NCBI GenBank assembly: GCA_016841045.1
Contig: JAENZX010000003.1
Location: 85,282 to 149,281 of the forward strand
Direction: 5' to 3'
DNA: 64,000 nucleotides
Source of the DNA: Thermincola carboxydiphila
Lineage (GTDB): Bacteria > Bacillota > Thermincolia > Thermincolales > UBA2595
The first letter of the stretch is position 1. Each line of letters starts with the position of its first letter. Both the position numbers and the translations under genes were made by a program. Below, piece by piece: positions 44,057-52,839 of the stretch. The notes under the pieces were generated by a model, which worked only from the letters and a program-made list of their open reading frames with translations, was not told where the DNA came from and searched no databases.

Positions 44057-44101
44057 GTGAATTTTGTCTGCTATAGTAAAACAAAGGAGTAATTACTGTA
44101 T

Positions 44102-44132
44102 ATTTTGCCCCTTATTGGGGCAAAATTTTTTT
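44102..44132 (+). terminator. Terminator after sigF
   Basis: ATTTTGCCCC and GGGGCAAAAT form a perfect 10-bp stem with a five-base loop, followed by seven T residues. It separates the spoIIA operon from dodecin and spoVA. Confidence 0.93.
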
Positions 44133-44171
44133 CGTAAATATTTAGCAAAATATCGGAAGGAGTGGTCTTTG

Positions 44172-44366
44172 ATGTATGTCAAAGTTGTTGAAGTGATTGG
44201 AGAATCTCAAAACGGTTGGAAGAGTGCAGTTCAAAATGCGGTAAGAGATGCTTCCAGGAGGTTTGACAACATCACTGGGGTCGAAGTATATAACCTCACT
44301 GCAGATGTTGTAGATGGCGACCTGATAGATTTCAAGGCTAATGTAAAGATTGCCTACACCGAATAA
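44172..44366 (+). CDS. Dodecin family flavin-binding protein
   Basis: 64 aa, the usual dodecin length. It shows the family pattern VKVVEVIGESQNGWKSAVQNAVRDASR with the flavin-stacking tryptophan (Trp16), then IDFKANVKIAYTE at the end. Dodecins form hollow dodecamers that store or buffer riboflavin, FMN or CoA. ATG 44172 lies nine bases after GGAAGGAG. It is bracketed by terminators, so it is a single-gene unit inserted between sigF and spoVAC; a forespore role is possible but not shown. Confidence 0.9.
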   Translation: MYVKVVEVIGESQNGWKSAVQNAVRDASRRFDNITGVEVYNLTADVVDGDLIDFKANVKIAYTE

Positions 44367-44378
44367 ACCTATGTCAGG

Positions 44379-44403
44379 AGGACACCTTATGGGTGTCCTT
44401 TTT
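44379..44403 (+). terminator. Terminator after the dodecin gene
   Basis: AGGACACC and GGTGTCCT form an 8-bp stem with a five-base loop, then TTTTTG. It leaves only about 20 bases before spoVAC, so spoVAC expression may depend on read-through or a promoter within this interval. Confidence 0.85.
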
Positions 44404-44425
44404 GTAAATTTTCAGGAGGCTTGAA

Positions 44426-44890
44426 ATGAGCGAAAATGAACAACCATCACCTGAGGAAATGCAAAAAATTCAATATCAACAGATGGTAATGAAGACTAAA
44501 CCCAAACCTCCGTTGCTGCGGAATGTTGCAGGGGCTTTTATTATCGGAGGCACTATTTGTACTTTTGGTCAGGCGTTAATTAATTTTTATAAGTCTGTTG
44601 GATTGGCAAAACCAGAAGCAGGAGCGGCAACTTCTGCAACACTTGTATTCATAGCGGCTGTATTAACTGGACTGGGAATTTATGACTCGATTGCCAAATA
44701 TGCAGGGGCGGGAACAATTGTTCCCATTACCGGTTTCGCCAACTCCATTGTTGCCCCGGCCCTTGAATTTAGGCGCGAGGGAATGGTCTTTGGAGTTGGT
44801 CAGAAAATGTTTACATTGGCAGGCCCCGTATTGGCTTTTGGGTTTGTATCAGCCTGGCTTGTTGGACTAATCTATTACCTTTTCAGTTAG
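44426..44890 (+). CDS. spoVAC: Stage V sporulation protein AC
   Basis: 154 aa membrane protein with a charged start (EEMQKIQYQQMVMKTKPKPPLLRNVAGAFIIGG) and hydrophobic segments near 34-52, 68-88 and 130-152. The family stretch YAGAGTIVPITGFANSIVAPALEFRREG is present. SpoVAC forms part of the inner-membrane channel for dipicolinic acid in spores. ATG 44426 follows AGGAGG. spoVAD starts ten bases after the stop. Confidence 0.93.
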   Translation: MSENEQPSPEEMQKIQYQQMVMKTKPKPPLLRNVAGAFIIGGTICTFGQALINFYKSVGLAKPEAGAATSATLVFIAAVLTGLGIYDSIAKYAGAGTIVPITGFANSIVAPALEFRREGMVFGVGQKMFTLAGPVLAFGFVSAWLVGLIYYLFS

Positions 44891-44900
44891 GAGGTGCAGC

Positions 44901-45929
44901 ATGGCTGTTAACAAAAAAATGGGAAAGCAGACTATTGCCTTTCATAATCCTCCCGTAATAATTGGTGCAAGTTCCATTGTAGGCCCGAAAGAAGGACAGG
45001 GGCCCCTAGGGAAGGAATTTGACACTGTCCTGCCAGACACCTTAGTGGGCGAACAGACCTGGGAAAAAGCTGAAAGAAAAATGCTCAAAACTAGCTGCGA
45101 AATGGCTGTTCAAAAAGCTAAGCTTACTTTGCAGGATATTGACTTTATGATGGCCGGAGATTTGTTAAACCAGCTTATTTCAGCAAATTTCACAGCAAGA
45201 GACCTGGGTGTTCCATTTATTGGGTTATATGGAGCCTGCTCAACAATGTTTGAAGGCCTCGCCTTGGGGTCAATGCTTGTGGATGGAGGTTATGCAAACC
45301 ATATCTTAACTGCAGCTTCCAGCCACTATGATACAGCTGAAAGGCAGTTCAGGTTCCCAACAGAAATGGGTGTTCAAAGACCCCCTACAGCCCAGTGGAC
45401 TGTCACCGGTGCCGGAGCTGCCGTATTGGCATCTGGAGGCAAAGGTCCTGCCATTACACACGTAACAATTGGCAAAGTAATTGACCTGGGCATAAGTGAC
45501 GCTAATGATATGGGAAGCGCCATGGCCCCTGCGGCAGCCGATACATTAATTCAGCACTTTAAAGATACCGGGCGTAAACCATCTGATTATGATCTAATAT
45601 TTACAGGTGACCTGGCCAGTATTGGTCGTGCTCTGACGGAGCAAATGGTGAAGCAGGCGGGTTTTGATATCTCAAAAAATTATACTGATTGTGGTGTATT
45701 AATATTTGATTCGGCTCGAGACACTCATGCCGGCGGAAGCGGATGCGGGTGCTCTGCAGTTGTACTGGCCGGATACCTGTTGAAACAGCTTACCGCAGGG
45801 GTATATAAGCGGATACTTGGTGTTGGGACAGGGGCATTATTGAGCACGACCAGTTCTCTTCAAGGAGAATCAATTCCGGGAATCGCGCACGCTGTAGTAA
45901 TTGAAGGATACAAGTTAGGAGGTAATTAA
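44901..45929 (+). CDS. spoVAD: Stage V sporulation protein AD
   Basis: 342 aa thiolase-fold protein. It has KQTIAFHNPPVIIGASSIVGPKEGQGPLG, VPFIGLYGACSTMFEGLALG and DTHAGGSGCGCSAVVLAGYLL. SpoVAD binds dipicolinic acid and is required for its uptake into the spore; it keeps a ketoacyl-synthase-like fold without catalytic use. ATG 44901 follows TAGGAGGTG. spoVAE starts on the base after its stop codon. Confidence 0.94.
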   Translation: MAVNKKMGKQTIAFHNPPVIIGASSIVGPKEGQGPLGKEFDTVLPDTLVGEQTWEKAERKMLKTSCEMAVQKAKLTLQDIDFMMAGDLLNQLISANFTARDLGVPFIGLYGACSTMFEGLALGSMLVDGGYANHILTAASSHYDTAERQFRFPTEMGVQRPPTAQWTVTGAGAAVLASGGKGPAITHVTIGKVIDLGISDANDMGSAMAPAAADTLIQHFKDTGRKPSDYDLIFTGDLASIGRALTEQMVKQAGFDISKNYTDCGVLIFDSARDTHAGGSGCGCSAVVLAGYLLKQLTAGVYKRILGVGTGALLSTTSSLQGESIPGIAHAVVIEGYKLGGN

Positions 45930-46289
45930 ATGGATTATCTGAAGGCATTTGTTGTTGGAGGCGGTATTTGTGTTATAGGTCAGCTTCTGATGGATCTTAC
46001 AAATCACAAGATTACCCCTGCCCATATACTGGTGGGTTTTGTTACCGGAGGAGTTGTTCTGAGCGGTTTGGGGCTTTACCAGCCGGTGGTTGATTTTGCT
46101 GGGGCTGGAGCTACTGTACCACTTCCCGGCTTTGGACATCTATTAGCCCAGGGAGCGATAGAGGGAGCTAAAACAAAGGGAATTTTGGGAGCCTTTGGAG
46201 GTGGATTGGAAGCATCTGCAGTAGGGGTAGCCGCTGCAGTAATATTTGGTTATTTGGTAGCCACAGTGTTTACTCCACGGGGGGAGTAA
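45930..46289 (+). CDS. spoVAE: Stage V sporulation protein AE (membrane subunit, SpoVAEb)
   Basis: 119 aa with three or four membrane helices. It has the same YQPVVDFAGAGATVPLPGFGHLLAQGA motif as SpoVAC, showing they are homologous channel components. ATG 45930 directly follows the spoVAD TAA, with TTAGGAGGT inside spoVAD. Together VAC, VAD and VAE form the minimal clostridial spoVA operon. spoVAA and spoVAB are absent here. Confidence 0.92.
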   Translation: MDYLKAFVVGGGICVIGQLLMDLTNHKITPAHILVGFVTGGVVLSGLGLYQPVVDFAGAGATVPLPGFGHLLAQGAIEGAKTKGILGAFGGGLEASAVGVAAAVIFGYLVATVFTPRGE

Positions 46290-46306
46290 AAAACCCTTTC
46301 AATAAT

Positions 46307-47296
46307 CTAAATTTGTTTCAGCAGGGGAAAGTAGTACATAACCTCTCTCAGGGATACTGAGGATTCCCAGTGACCTGTCATTATAGCAACAATAATCATA
46401 AGTGCAAACAAGCCAAGCATCGTGGCAGGCAAGAGATATTTTGCACCTTTGAATTTACCGGCAAATGAGTAAGTTAGAGCGCCATCTACTGGGCATGAGT
46501 TCACACAGTCCAGGCATCCGTTACACTCAGGGCTTAACACGTTTTTATTGCGGCTTACTTTAAGTCTCCCTGAACAGGCTTTATCACAATTGCCACAATC
46601 GATACAGAGCTGTTCATTCCGTGAGATTCTGGAAGGACTGAGCCAGCCCAATAGTCCCATAAGCGCTCCGTATGGGCACAGGTATCTGCACCAGAAGTGC
46701 TCGAAAAGAAACGACATTAAGATTAAAAATCCAAAGACGGCTGCTCCGGTTGCGGATATATTAAGAAAAAATTCAAGCATTTTCAGGTCAACAAGCTTGT
46801 TATAAGGACTTTCCATAAAAGAGAAAGCAGCTTCGGCATCCATCATAAAGAATACACTACCAACAAAGAAAACCAGCAGGATATACTTGAGACCTCTTAA
46901 AGGCAGATCGAGCCACCAGGGTATAGACAGTTTTCTAGGTAGAACCCATGCCCCAATACGCCCCAGCATTTCTTCAATAAAACCGAAAGGACAAATCCAA
47001 CTGCAGAAAGACTTTCTAAATAAAAAAGAAACCGCTAGTGCTGTAAGCAAAATCACCAGTCCTGCCGGATGTACATAATCGAAAATTCCAGTTCCGATCC
47101 AGACTCTTAAGCCCACTAGTGAGCTCAGCGGAGTAAAAGCCTCAACTCCGGCGGGACGGTATGTGCTGCCAGAGGTTCCACCTGAGGCTAAAAAAGTATA
47201 GAAATTAATAAACCGCCAGCCAAGATATAAGCTTATAAATACAAATAAAGATTGAATTACGTTCCTGGGAAAAAGCTTTTTTACCGGATTATTCAT
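46307..47296 (-). CDS. Membrane-bound 4Fe-4S polyferredoxin (NapH/CcoG-like)
   Basis: 329 aa with about five membrane helices. The membrane cysteine motifs CSWICPFG and CRYLCPYG are followed by a double cluster domain, CIDCGNCDKAC and CNGCLDCVNSCP. Such proteins pass electrons between quinone or ferredoxin pools and periplasmic or extracellular reductases (NapH, RnfB-like, PceC families). The partner is unknown, and no reductase gene is adjacent. ATG at 47296 has GGGGAG upstream. It runs opposite to the spoVA genes and divides them. A CRP/FNR-like palindrome lies in its upstream region. Confidence 0.85.
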   Translation of the reverse strand: MNNPVKKLFPRNVIQSLFVFISLYLGWRFINFYTFLASGGTSGSTYRPAGVEAFTPLSSLVGLRVWIGTGIFDYVHPAGLVILLTALAVSFLFRKSFCSWICPFGFIEEMLGRIGAWVLPRKLSIPWWLDLPLRGLKYILLVFFVGSVFFMMDAEAAFSFMESPYNKLVDLKMLEFFLNISATGAAVFGFLILMSFLFEHFWCRYLCPYGALMGLLGWLSPSRISRNEQLCIDCGNCDKACSGRLKVSRNKNVLSPECNGCLDCVNSCPVDGALTYSFAGKFKGAKYLLPATMLGLFALMIIVAIMTGHWESSVSLREVMYYFPLLKQI

Positions 47297-47413
47297 AATA
47301 ACTCCCCTTCATATAATCTTTTCAAATAATAACAAAAACAGGCTGATTACTATTCTAAGCTATATGATAACATGCTTCAACAATCAAATACTGTTAACCA
47401 GTTCCTTTGAAAA

Positions 47414-47429
47414 TGTGACTTATATCACT
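47414..47429. promoter_or_regulatory. CRP/FNR-family operator-like palindrome
   Basis: TGTGA-CTTATA-TCACT matches the TGTGA-N6-TCACA consensus with one mismatch. It lies between the divergent polyferredoxin gene (start 47296) and spoVAEA (start 47485), about 120 bases from the former. Control of the electron-transfer gene by a CRP/FNR-type regulator is the more natural reading. Confidence 0.5.
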
Positions 47430-47484
47430 TGCTTCCGGCATAAATTTGGCCGCGTATCAGCATAATATCTACGAGGTGAATATT

Positions 47485-48087
47485 TTGGCCAAACAGCGTA
47501 GAAAGGTCATTATAGTTACAGATGGAGACCGGGTTGCGGGCCGTACAGTGAAAGTTGCAGCGAAGAATATTGGAGCGAGGTTTATTTCACTGACAACAGG
47601 TAATCCGACACCAATTGAGGCTCCGGAGGTGGTAAACCTTATAAAACAAGCACCCCATGACCCTGTAGTGATTCTGGTGGATGACAGGGGCGAGTGTGAT
47701 TACGGGCCTGGGGAAGAGATTATCAAATATGTAGCTCAGCACCCTGATATGGAAGTGATTGGGGCAGTAGCAGTAGCGTCCAACACCAGTAATACGGAGG
47801 GTATTAAAGTTAATGAATCGATAACGCGTGATGGAAAAGTTATTGCCGGCCCTGTTGATAAACTTGGTCATGCCGAAGAACAGGGAAATAAGTATCTGGA
47901 AGGTGATACTGTTGATATCCTGAACAGTCTTAACATTCCAATTATCGTCGGAACCGGTGACACCGGAAAAATGGATTATGCCGATGAATACTGGAAAGGG
48001 GCCCCGGTAACAACCAAAGCACTTCAAGAAATTATAAATAGGAGTGAAAGCATTGGTTCAAACAGCGAATCATACTCAGGTCAGTAA
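47485..48087 (+). CDS. spoVAEA: Stage V sporulation protein AE, soluble paralogue (SpoVAEa)
   Basis: 200 aa soluble protein. It starts AKQRRKVIIVTDGDRVAGRTVKVAAKNIGAR and includes PVVILVDDRGECDYGPGEEI, VIGAVAVASNT and IPIIVGTGDTGKMDYADE, the SpoVAEa pattern. It accompanies SpoVAF in spores; a precise role is not established. TTG 47485 lies eight bases after GAGGTG, while the longer frame has no site. The spoVAF start lies inside its last 35 bases. Confidence 0.88.
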   Translation: MAKQRRKVIIVTDGDRVAGRTVKVAAKNIGARFISLTTGNPTPIEAPEVVNLIKQAPHDPVVILVDDRGECDYGPGEEIIKYVAQHPDMEVIGAVAVASNTSNTEGIKVNESITRDGKVIAGPVDKLGHAEEQGNKYLEGDTVDILNSLNIPIIVGTGDTGKMDYADEYWKGAPVTTKALQEIINRSESIGSNSESYSGQ

Positions 48088-49618
48088 AAGATATCAAGAA
48101 AATATTGATATATTAAAAAAAGAGCTTGGGATAGGGATAAGCTACGACATTGGTTTTAGAGAATTTGAGATCGGTGGTAAAAGCTCAGCTTTAATTTTTG
48201 TAGACGGTCTTATCAAGGACGTGCCGATAGTAGAAATAATGCAGAACTTTGCTCATTTGGACAGAGAGGATGTTGTTCCCGATACCCTTCATAAACTTGT
48301 TTCAAGATACGTTACTTACGTAAAAGCACTGCCGACTGATAAACTTGAAGATGTAGTCAACAAAGTTTTGTCAGGTTTTATTGCACTAATAGTTGACGGA
48401 ATGCCTGAAGTTATTCTTATCGAAGCTCGCCAGTATCCTGCCAGGCAGCCTGAAGAGCCTGATATAGAACGTGTAGTTCGTGGATCAAGAGATGGATTTA
48501 CTGAGACAATCCTTTTTAATACTGCTTTGATACGTCGTAGGATCAGGGATCCCCGTCTTAGAACGGAAATGATAACCGCCGGGTCACGATCTAAGAGCGA
48601 CATATGTGTATTATATATTGAAGACATCGCAAATCCTGAACTGGTAAACACTATAAAAAAACGTATTGAAGACATTAATATAGATGGATTACCGATGGCA
48701 GAGAAATCAGTCGAGGAATTCATTACTACCGGAAACTGGAACCCTTTACCACAGGTAAGGTATACTGAGCGGCCTGACGTCGCTGCAACCCACCTGTTGG
48801 AAGGACATGTACTGGTTATTGTGGATACATCTCCAAGTGTTATAATTGCACCTGCGACTTATTTCCACCATCTCCAGCACGCCGAGGAGTACAGGCAAAA
48901 TGCTGCTATAGGCGTTTATCTTAGATGGGTTCGATTCATCGGTGTATTTTTGTCATTATTTATACTGCCTTTGTGGTATCTGTTTGCAACTCATCCCACT
49001 CTGCTTCCTGAATCGCTGAAATTTATCGGGGTTTCGAAAGTTGCTAAGATTCCGCTTATTTGGCAGTTCATAACAGCTGAAATCGGTCTGGATATGCTCA
49101 GAATGTCGGCCATTCACACACCGTCACCTCTTGCTACGGCGTTAGGGCTTATTGCAGCATTTATGCTGGGTGATGTTGCTATTACTGTTGGGTTATTCAA
49201 TGCTGAGGTAATACTTTACATGGCAGTGGCTGCAGTTGGTACTTTTGCAACACCCAGCTACGAACTTGGGATGGTTAACAGGATTTTCAGGTTGTTTATG
49301 CTGACTATGACCGGACTCCTGGGACTGCCCGGATTTGCTATTTCACTTTTGGGTATAATTGGGCTTTTGGTTTTCACAAGACCTTTTGGCATTCCTTATA
49401 TGTGGCCGTTGATTCCCTTTAATGCCAAAGCTTTGAAAAACATTGTTTTTAGACCACCGATACCCAGTCAGAATGCCAGGCCGTCTATTGTAAAACCTCA
49501 GGATCGCACCAGGCAGCCTGCATTCAGCCCGGCAAGGAAACCCTTGAAAGAGGAACAGGAAGGGCCGAAAAATACGTCTATAAAATTTAGAAGGTCCTCA
49601 CAAAAAGATAAAAAGTAA
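48053..49618 (+). CDS. spoVAF: Stage V sporulation protein AF (GerA family)
   Basis: 521 aa GerA-type membrane protein. A soluble N-terminal domain contains DIGFREFEIGGKSSALIFVDGL and FTETILFNTALIRRRIRDPRLR. About five helices follow between 300 and 450 (FIGVFLSLFILPLWYLF, IAAFMLGDVAITVGLFNAEVILYMAV and others). The tail is basic and proline-rich. Family members are spore nutrient-receptor A subunits; SpoVAF modulates germination. TTG 48053 has AGGAG nine bases upstream; GTG 48044 (524 aa) overlaps that site. It overlaps spoVAEA and ends with a strong terminator. Confidence 0.9.
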   Translation: MVQTANHTQVSKRYQENIDILKKELGIGISYDIGFREFEIGGKSSALIFVDGLIKDVPIVEIMQNFAHLDREDVVPDTLHKLVSRYVTYVKALPTDKLEDVVNKVLSGFIALIVDGMPEVILIEARQYPARQPEEPDIERVVRGSRDGFTETILFNTALIRRRIRDPRLRTEMITAGSRSKSDICVLYIEDIANPELVNTIKKRIEDINIDGLPMAEKSVEEFITTGNWNPLPQVRYTERPDVAATHLLEGHVLVIVDTSPSVIIAPATYFHHLQHAEEYRQNAAIGVYLRWVRFIGVFLSLFILPLWYLFATHPTLLPESLKFIGVSKVAKIPLIWQFITAEIGLDMLRMSAIHTPSPLATALGLIAAFMLGDVAITVGLFNAEVILYMAVAAVGTFATPSYELGMVNRIFRLFMLTMTGLLGLPGFAISLLGIIGLLVFTRPFGIPYMWPLIPFNAKALKNIVFRPPIPSQNARPSIVKPQDRTRQPAFSPARKPLKEEQEGPKNTSIKFRRSSQKDKK

Positions 49619-49637
49619 GAAACTACAAAAAATAAAG

Positions 49638-49680
49638 GCATGCGATCAATCTATAGTTAGATTGCATGCTTTTTATTTTT
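49638..49680 (+). terminator. Terminator after spoVAF
   Basis: GCATGC...AATCTA pairs with TAGATT-GCATGC around TAGT, with four extra bases in the left arm, followed by TTTTTATTTTT. Confidence 0.85.
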
Positions 49681-49766
49681 CAGCAGCAAGTCTGTATAAA
49701 TAAATTGTTACACGTCAATAATAAAAGCTAGTTTTTTGTTATTTCTGGAGGAGGTAGACAAGGATA

Positions 49767-50753
49767 ATGCCGGTAAAAATTGGTGTGCCCAGAGCGCTGT
49801 TATATTATAACTATTTTCCGTTATGGAATGGGTTTTTCAGGGAACTTGGCTGTGATGTGGTCATCTCCGGTAAAACTTCAAAAGCAATTCTTGATAAAGG
49901 TGTAAAAATGTCTGTTGATGAAGCATGTCTTCCCGTAAAGCTTTTCTTTGGGCATGTTGTGGATCTTAGAGAAAAAGCCGATTATATCTTTATGCCGAGA
50001 ATGGTCAGTGTTGAGCGGAAATCTTATATATGTCCAAAGTTCTTAGGGCTTCCTGATATGGTCAGGTATAACATACCTGATCTTCCTAACATAATTGACG
50101 TAACTGTAAACATGTCAAGAAATGAGAAGAATCTGATAAAGTCGTTTACTGAAGTAGGCAGATTATTCACCGGAAACTATCTGGGCATTCGAAAAGCCTT
50201 TCAAAAGGGACTACAAGAACAGGAAAGATTTGAAAGACTGAACCAACTGGGCTTTCTTCCCCATGAGTCTATTGAACAAATGGAAAAAGGGCTGATTTCC
50301 CAAAACTATTCTCCTTCTCATCCAGGCAAACTGACAATTGCAGTTGTCGGGCATGGATACAATATATATGATGCTTACATTAGTATGAACCTGATAAATA
50401 AACTGAGAGATATGAGTGCCCGTGTAGTTACACCGGACATGCTTACCAATGATATTATACAGGACAGGTCAGATGAACTGCCCAAAAAACTCTTCTGGTC
50501 TATGGGTAAGCAGATGATAGGTTCGGCATTTCATTACATGCGGTCACAGAGTATAGACGGTATAATTCACGTGGCCTCGTTTGGCTGCGGTCCGGACTCT
50601 TTCACGCAGGAGTTAATAGAACGCTATCTAAGAAGGTCAAGGAATATGCCGTTTCTAAACCTGACTATTGATGAACATACCGGTGAGGCTGGAGTCATTA
50701 CGAGACTTGAAGCCTTTATTGACATGATACAGTGGAGGAGGGCCGCCCAGTGA
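49767..50753 (+). CDS. 2-hydroxyacyl-CoA dehydratase/activase-associated protein (first of pair)
   Basis: 328 aa. It begins VKIGVPRALLYYNYFPLWNGFF and has MSVDEACLPVKLFFGHV, YIFMPRMVSVERKSYICPKFLG and the C-terminal HVASFGCGPDSFTQELIERYL with LTIDEHTGEAGVITRLEAFID. These are features of DUF2229/BcrC-HgdB-like proteins that accompany CoA-substrate-specific activases. Conserved cysteines (DEACLP, YICPK, FGCGP) could bind an iron-sulfur cluster. The substrate is unknown. The next gene starts within its stop codon, so the three genes are one operon. Confidence 0.78.
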   Translation: MPVKIGVPRALLYYNYFPLWNGFFRELGCDVVISGKTSKAILDKGVKMSVDEACLPVKLFFGHVVDLREKADYIFMPRMVSVERKSYICPKFLGLPDMVRYNIPDLPNIIDVTVNMSRNEKNLIKSFTEVGRLFTGNYLGIRKAFQKGLQEQERFERLNQLGFLPHESIEQMEKGLISQNYSPSHPGKLTIAVVGHGYNIYDAYISMNLINKLRDMSARVVTPDMLTNDIIQDRSDELPKKLFWSMGKQMIGSAFHYMRSQSIDGIIHVASFGCGPDSFTQELIERYLRRSRNMPFLNLTIDEHTGEAGVITRLEAFIDMIQWRRAAQ

Positions 50754-51877
50754 AAGTAACGTTTCCACACATGGGATACATGTATATTTGTTTAAAGGCT
50801 TTATTTAATTACCTGGATATTGAGGTTGTAGTTCCGCCAATGCCCAGCAAAAGAACGTTGTCACTTGGTACACAGCATTCTCCTGAGTTCGCCTGTCTAC
50901 CCTTAAAAATTAACATGGGTAATTTCATGGAAGCTTACGAAAAAGGTGCAGATACCATAGTGATGGCCGGGGGGGTCGGCCCATGCAGATTCGGATATTA
51001 TGCTCAGGTTCAGCGTGAGATACTGAAGGATATTGGCATAAACATGAAGATGGTTGTACTTGAGCCGCCACAGAAGCATATATCTGAGCTTCTAATAAAG
51101 GTTCGTGAATTGACAGGATCAAAGTCCTGGTTTGATGTTGTCAGGGCTATCAGGTTTGCTTTTAATAAAGCCTGTGCAGTGGATGAAGTTGATCGTATAG
51201 TGCATAAAATAAGGCCCAGGGAGATAGAAACCGGAGCAGTGGATCTGGTATTAGCAGAAGCTATTAAATGGATTGATGAAGCTCAAAACAAGAAACAGCT
51301 AGATGAGGTCTTAAAACAAGCGAAGAATGAGCTGGCATCGATTGAGGTTGATTACTCGCGAAGACCAATCAGGATAGGCATTGTTGGTGAAATTTATGTA
51401 ATACTAGAGCCCTTTGTAAATCTCAATGTTGAAAAGCATCTGGGTCGGATGGGAGTCGAGGTGGAACGATCGATTTATCTCAGTGAATGGATAAACGACC
51501 ATCTTTTTATGGGGTTGCTCAAGATGAAAGGAAACAAATCGGCACGGGAGTTGGCGCCTCCTTATGTAAATCATTTTGTGGGAGGGCATGGTCAGGAAAC
51601 AATAGGCAGTACTGTAAAGTATGGAAAAGAAAAGTATGATGGCGTCATTCAATTAATGCCCTTTGGCTGTATGCCCGAAATTGTTGCTGAAAGTATTCTT
51701 CCAACAGTAAGCAGAGAAATTGGTATTCCAACCTTTAGTCTAATTCTTGATGAACACTCAGGAGATGCTGGAGTTATAACGCGTTTGGAAGCCTTTGTTG
51801 ATCTGCTGGCAAGGAAAAAAGAAATAAATGATGAAACTAAAGATGCGGAGGGAGCGTTTATATGCGCGGATATTTAG
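50750..51877 (+). CDS. 2-hydroxyacyl-CoA dehydratase/activase-associated protein (second of pair)
   Basis: 375 aa paralogue-like partner of the preceding gene. It has VTFPHMGYMYICLKALFNYL, HSPEFACLPLKINMGNF, VMAGGVGPCRFGYYAQVQ, LMPFGCMPEIVAESILP and LILDEHSGDAGVITRLEAFVD. The DEH-GDAG/GEAGVITRLEAF segment is shared by both proteins, suggesting a duplicated fold and a heterodimer. GTG 50750 lies nine bases after GGAGGAGG and overlaps the previous stop. Reaction and substrate cannot be deduced. Confidence 0.78.
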   Translation: MKVTFPHMGYMYICLKALFNYLDIEVVVPPMPSKRTLSLGTQHSPEFACLPLKINMGNFMEAYEKGADTIVMAGGVGPCRFGYYAQVQREILKDIGINMKMVVLEPPQKHISELLIKVRELTGSKSWFDVVRAIRFAFNKACAVDEVDRIVHKIRPREIETGAVDLVLAEAIKWIDEAQNKKQLDEVLKQAKNELASIEVDYSRRPIRIGIVGEIYVILEPFVNLNVEKHLGRMGVEVERSIYLSEWINDHLFMGLLKMKGNKSARELAPPYVNHFVGGHGQETIGSTVKYGKEKYDGVIQLMPFGCMPEIVAESILPTVSREIGIPTFSLILDEHSGDAGVITRLEAFVDLLARKKEINDETKDAEGAFICADI

Positions 51878-52839
51878 GTGTAGATGTTGGGTCAGTAAGT
51901 ACCAACGTAGTTCTCATTGATGAACAGGAGCGTGTCTTAGAGACACTCTATATTAGGACACAGGGACAACCCGTCAAAGCCATCCAAAAAGGTCTTGAGT
52001 TTATCCGTGATAAAATATCTACTGATGTGGAAATAGGGGGACTAGGAACTACCGGAAGCGGCAGACACCTTTCCAGTGTAATTTTGGGTGCTGATTCAGT
52101 TAAAAATGAGATTACTGCACATGCTGTAGCTGCCTCCAAACTGGTTCCCGGAGTTCAGACTGTACTTGAAATTGGCGGCCAAGATTCAAAAATAATTATT
52201 CTACGAAATGGTGTCGTGGCTGATTTTGCAATGAATACTGTTTGTGCCGCCGGGACAGGTTCCTTTTTAGATCAGCAGGCTGCAAGGCTGAACCTTCCCA
52301 TTGAGGAATTTGGCCCTACAGCATTAAAATCTACCACACCGGTTAGAATTGCAGGGCGGTGTTCGGTTTTTGCTGAATCTGACATGATTCATAAACAGCA
52401 GATGGGGCATAACCTCTCTGATATACTGGCAGGATTATGTGAGGCGATGGTAAGGAACTATCTTAATAATGTCGGAAAAGGCAAGGAAATACTCGGCCCG
52501 GTAATATTCCAGGGAGGGGTTGCGGCTAATGTTGGAATAAAAAGGGCCTTTGAAAAATCTCTTGGCCTTGAGGTCATTATTCCGGAACACTTCAATGTAA
52601 TGGGAGCTGTGGGTGCTGCAGTACTTGCCAAAGAAGAGGTCACAAAAACCGGCACAACCAAATTTAAGGGGTTCAAAGTCGCTGATGCAGATTTTAAAGC
52701 GGCATCTTTTGAATGTAGTGACTGTCCAAATCTTTGTGAGGTAATAGAAATGTCAGAAGCTGAAAAGATTATTGCCAGGTGGAACGATAAGTGCGGCAAG
52801 TGGAGTAATGCAGTTGCGCACAGGAAAAAGATTAGTTAA
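51862..52839 (+). CDS. BadF/BcrA-type CoA-substrate-specific enzyme activase (ATPase)
   Basis: 325 aa ASKHA ATPase. It has LGVDVGSVSTNVVLIDEQ (phosphate 1), IGGQDSKIIILRNGVVADFAMNTVCAAGTGSFLDQQA with the cluster-binding region, RCSVFAESDMIHKQQMGH and VIFQGGVAANVGIKRAFE. Such proteins use ATP to inject an electron into 2-hydroxyacyl-CoA dehydratases or benzoyl-CoA reductases. Extra C-terminal cysteines (FECSDCPNLCEV) are present. ATG 51862 overlaps the previous gene by 16 bases. Together with the two genes before it, it looks like a complete but uncharacterised ATP-driven redox system. Confidence 0.85.
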   Translation: MRGYLGVDVGSVSTNVVLIDEQERVLETLYIRTQGQPVKAIQKGLEFIRDKISTDVEIGGLGTTGSGRHLSSVILGADSVKNEITAHAVAASKLVPGVQTVLEIGGQDSKIIILRNGVVADFAMNTVCAAGTGSFLDQQAARLNLPIEEFGPTALKSTTPVRIAGRCSVFAESDMIHKQQMGHNLSDILAGLCEAMVRNYLNNVGKGKEILGPVIFQGGVAANVGIKRAFEKSLGLEVIIPEHFNVMGAVGAAVLAKEEVTKTGTTKFKGFKVADADFKAASFECSDCPNLCEVIEMSEAEKIIARWNDKCGKWSNAVAHRKKIS

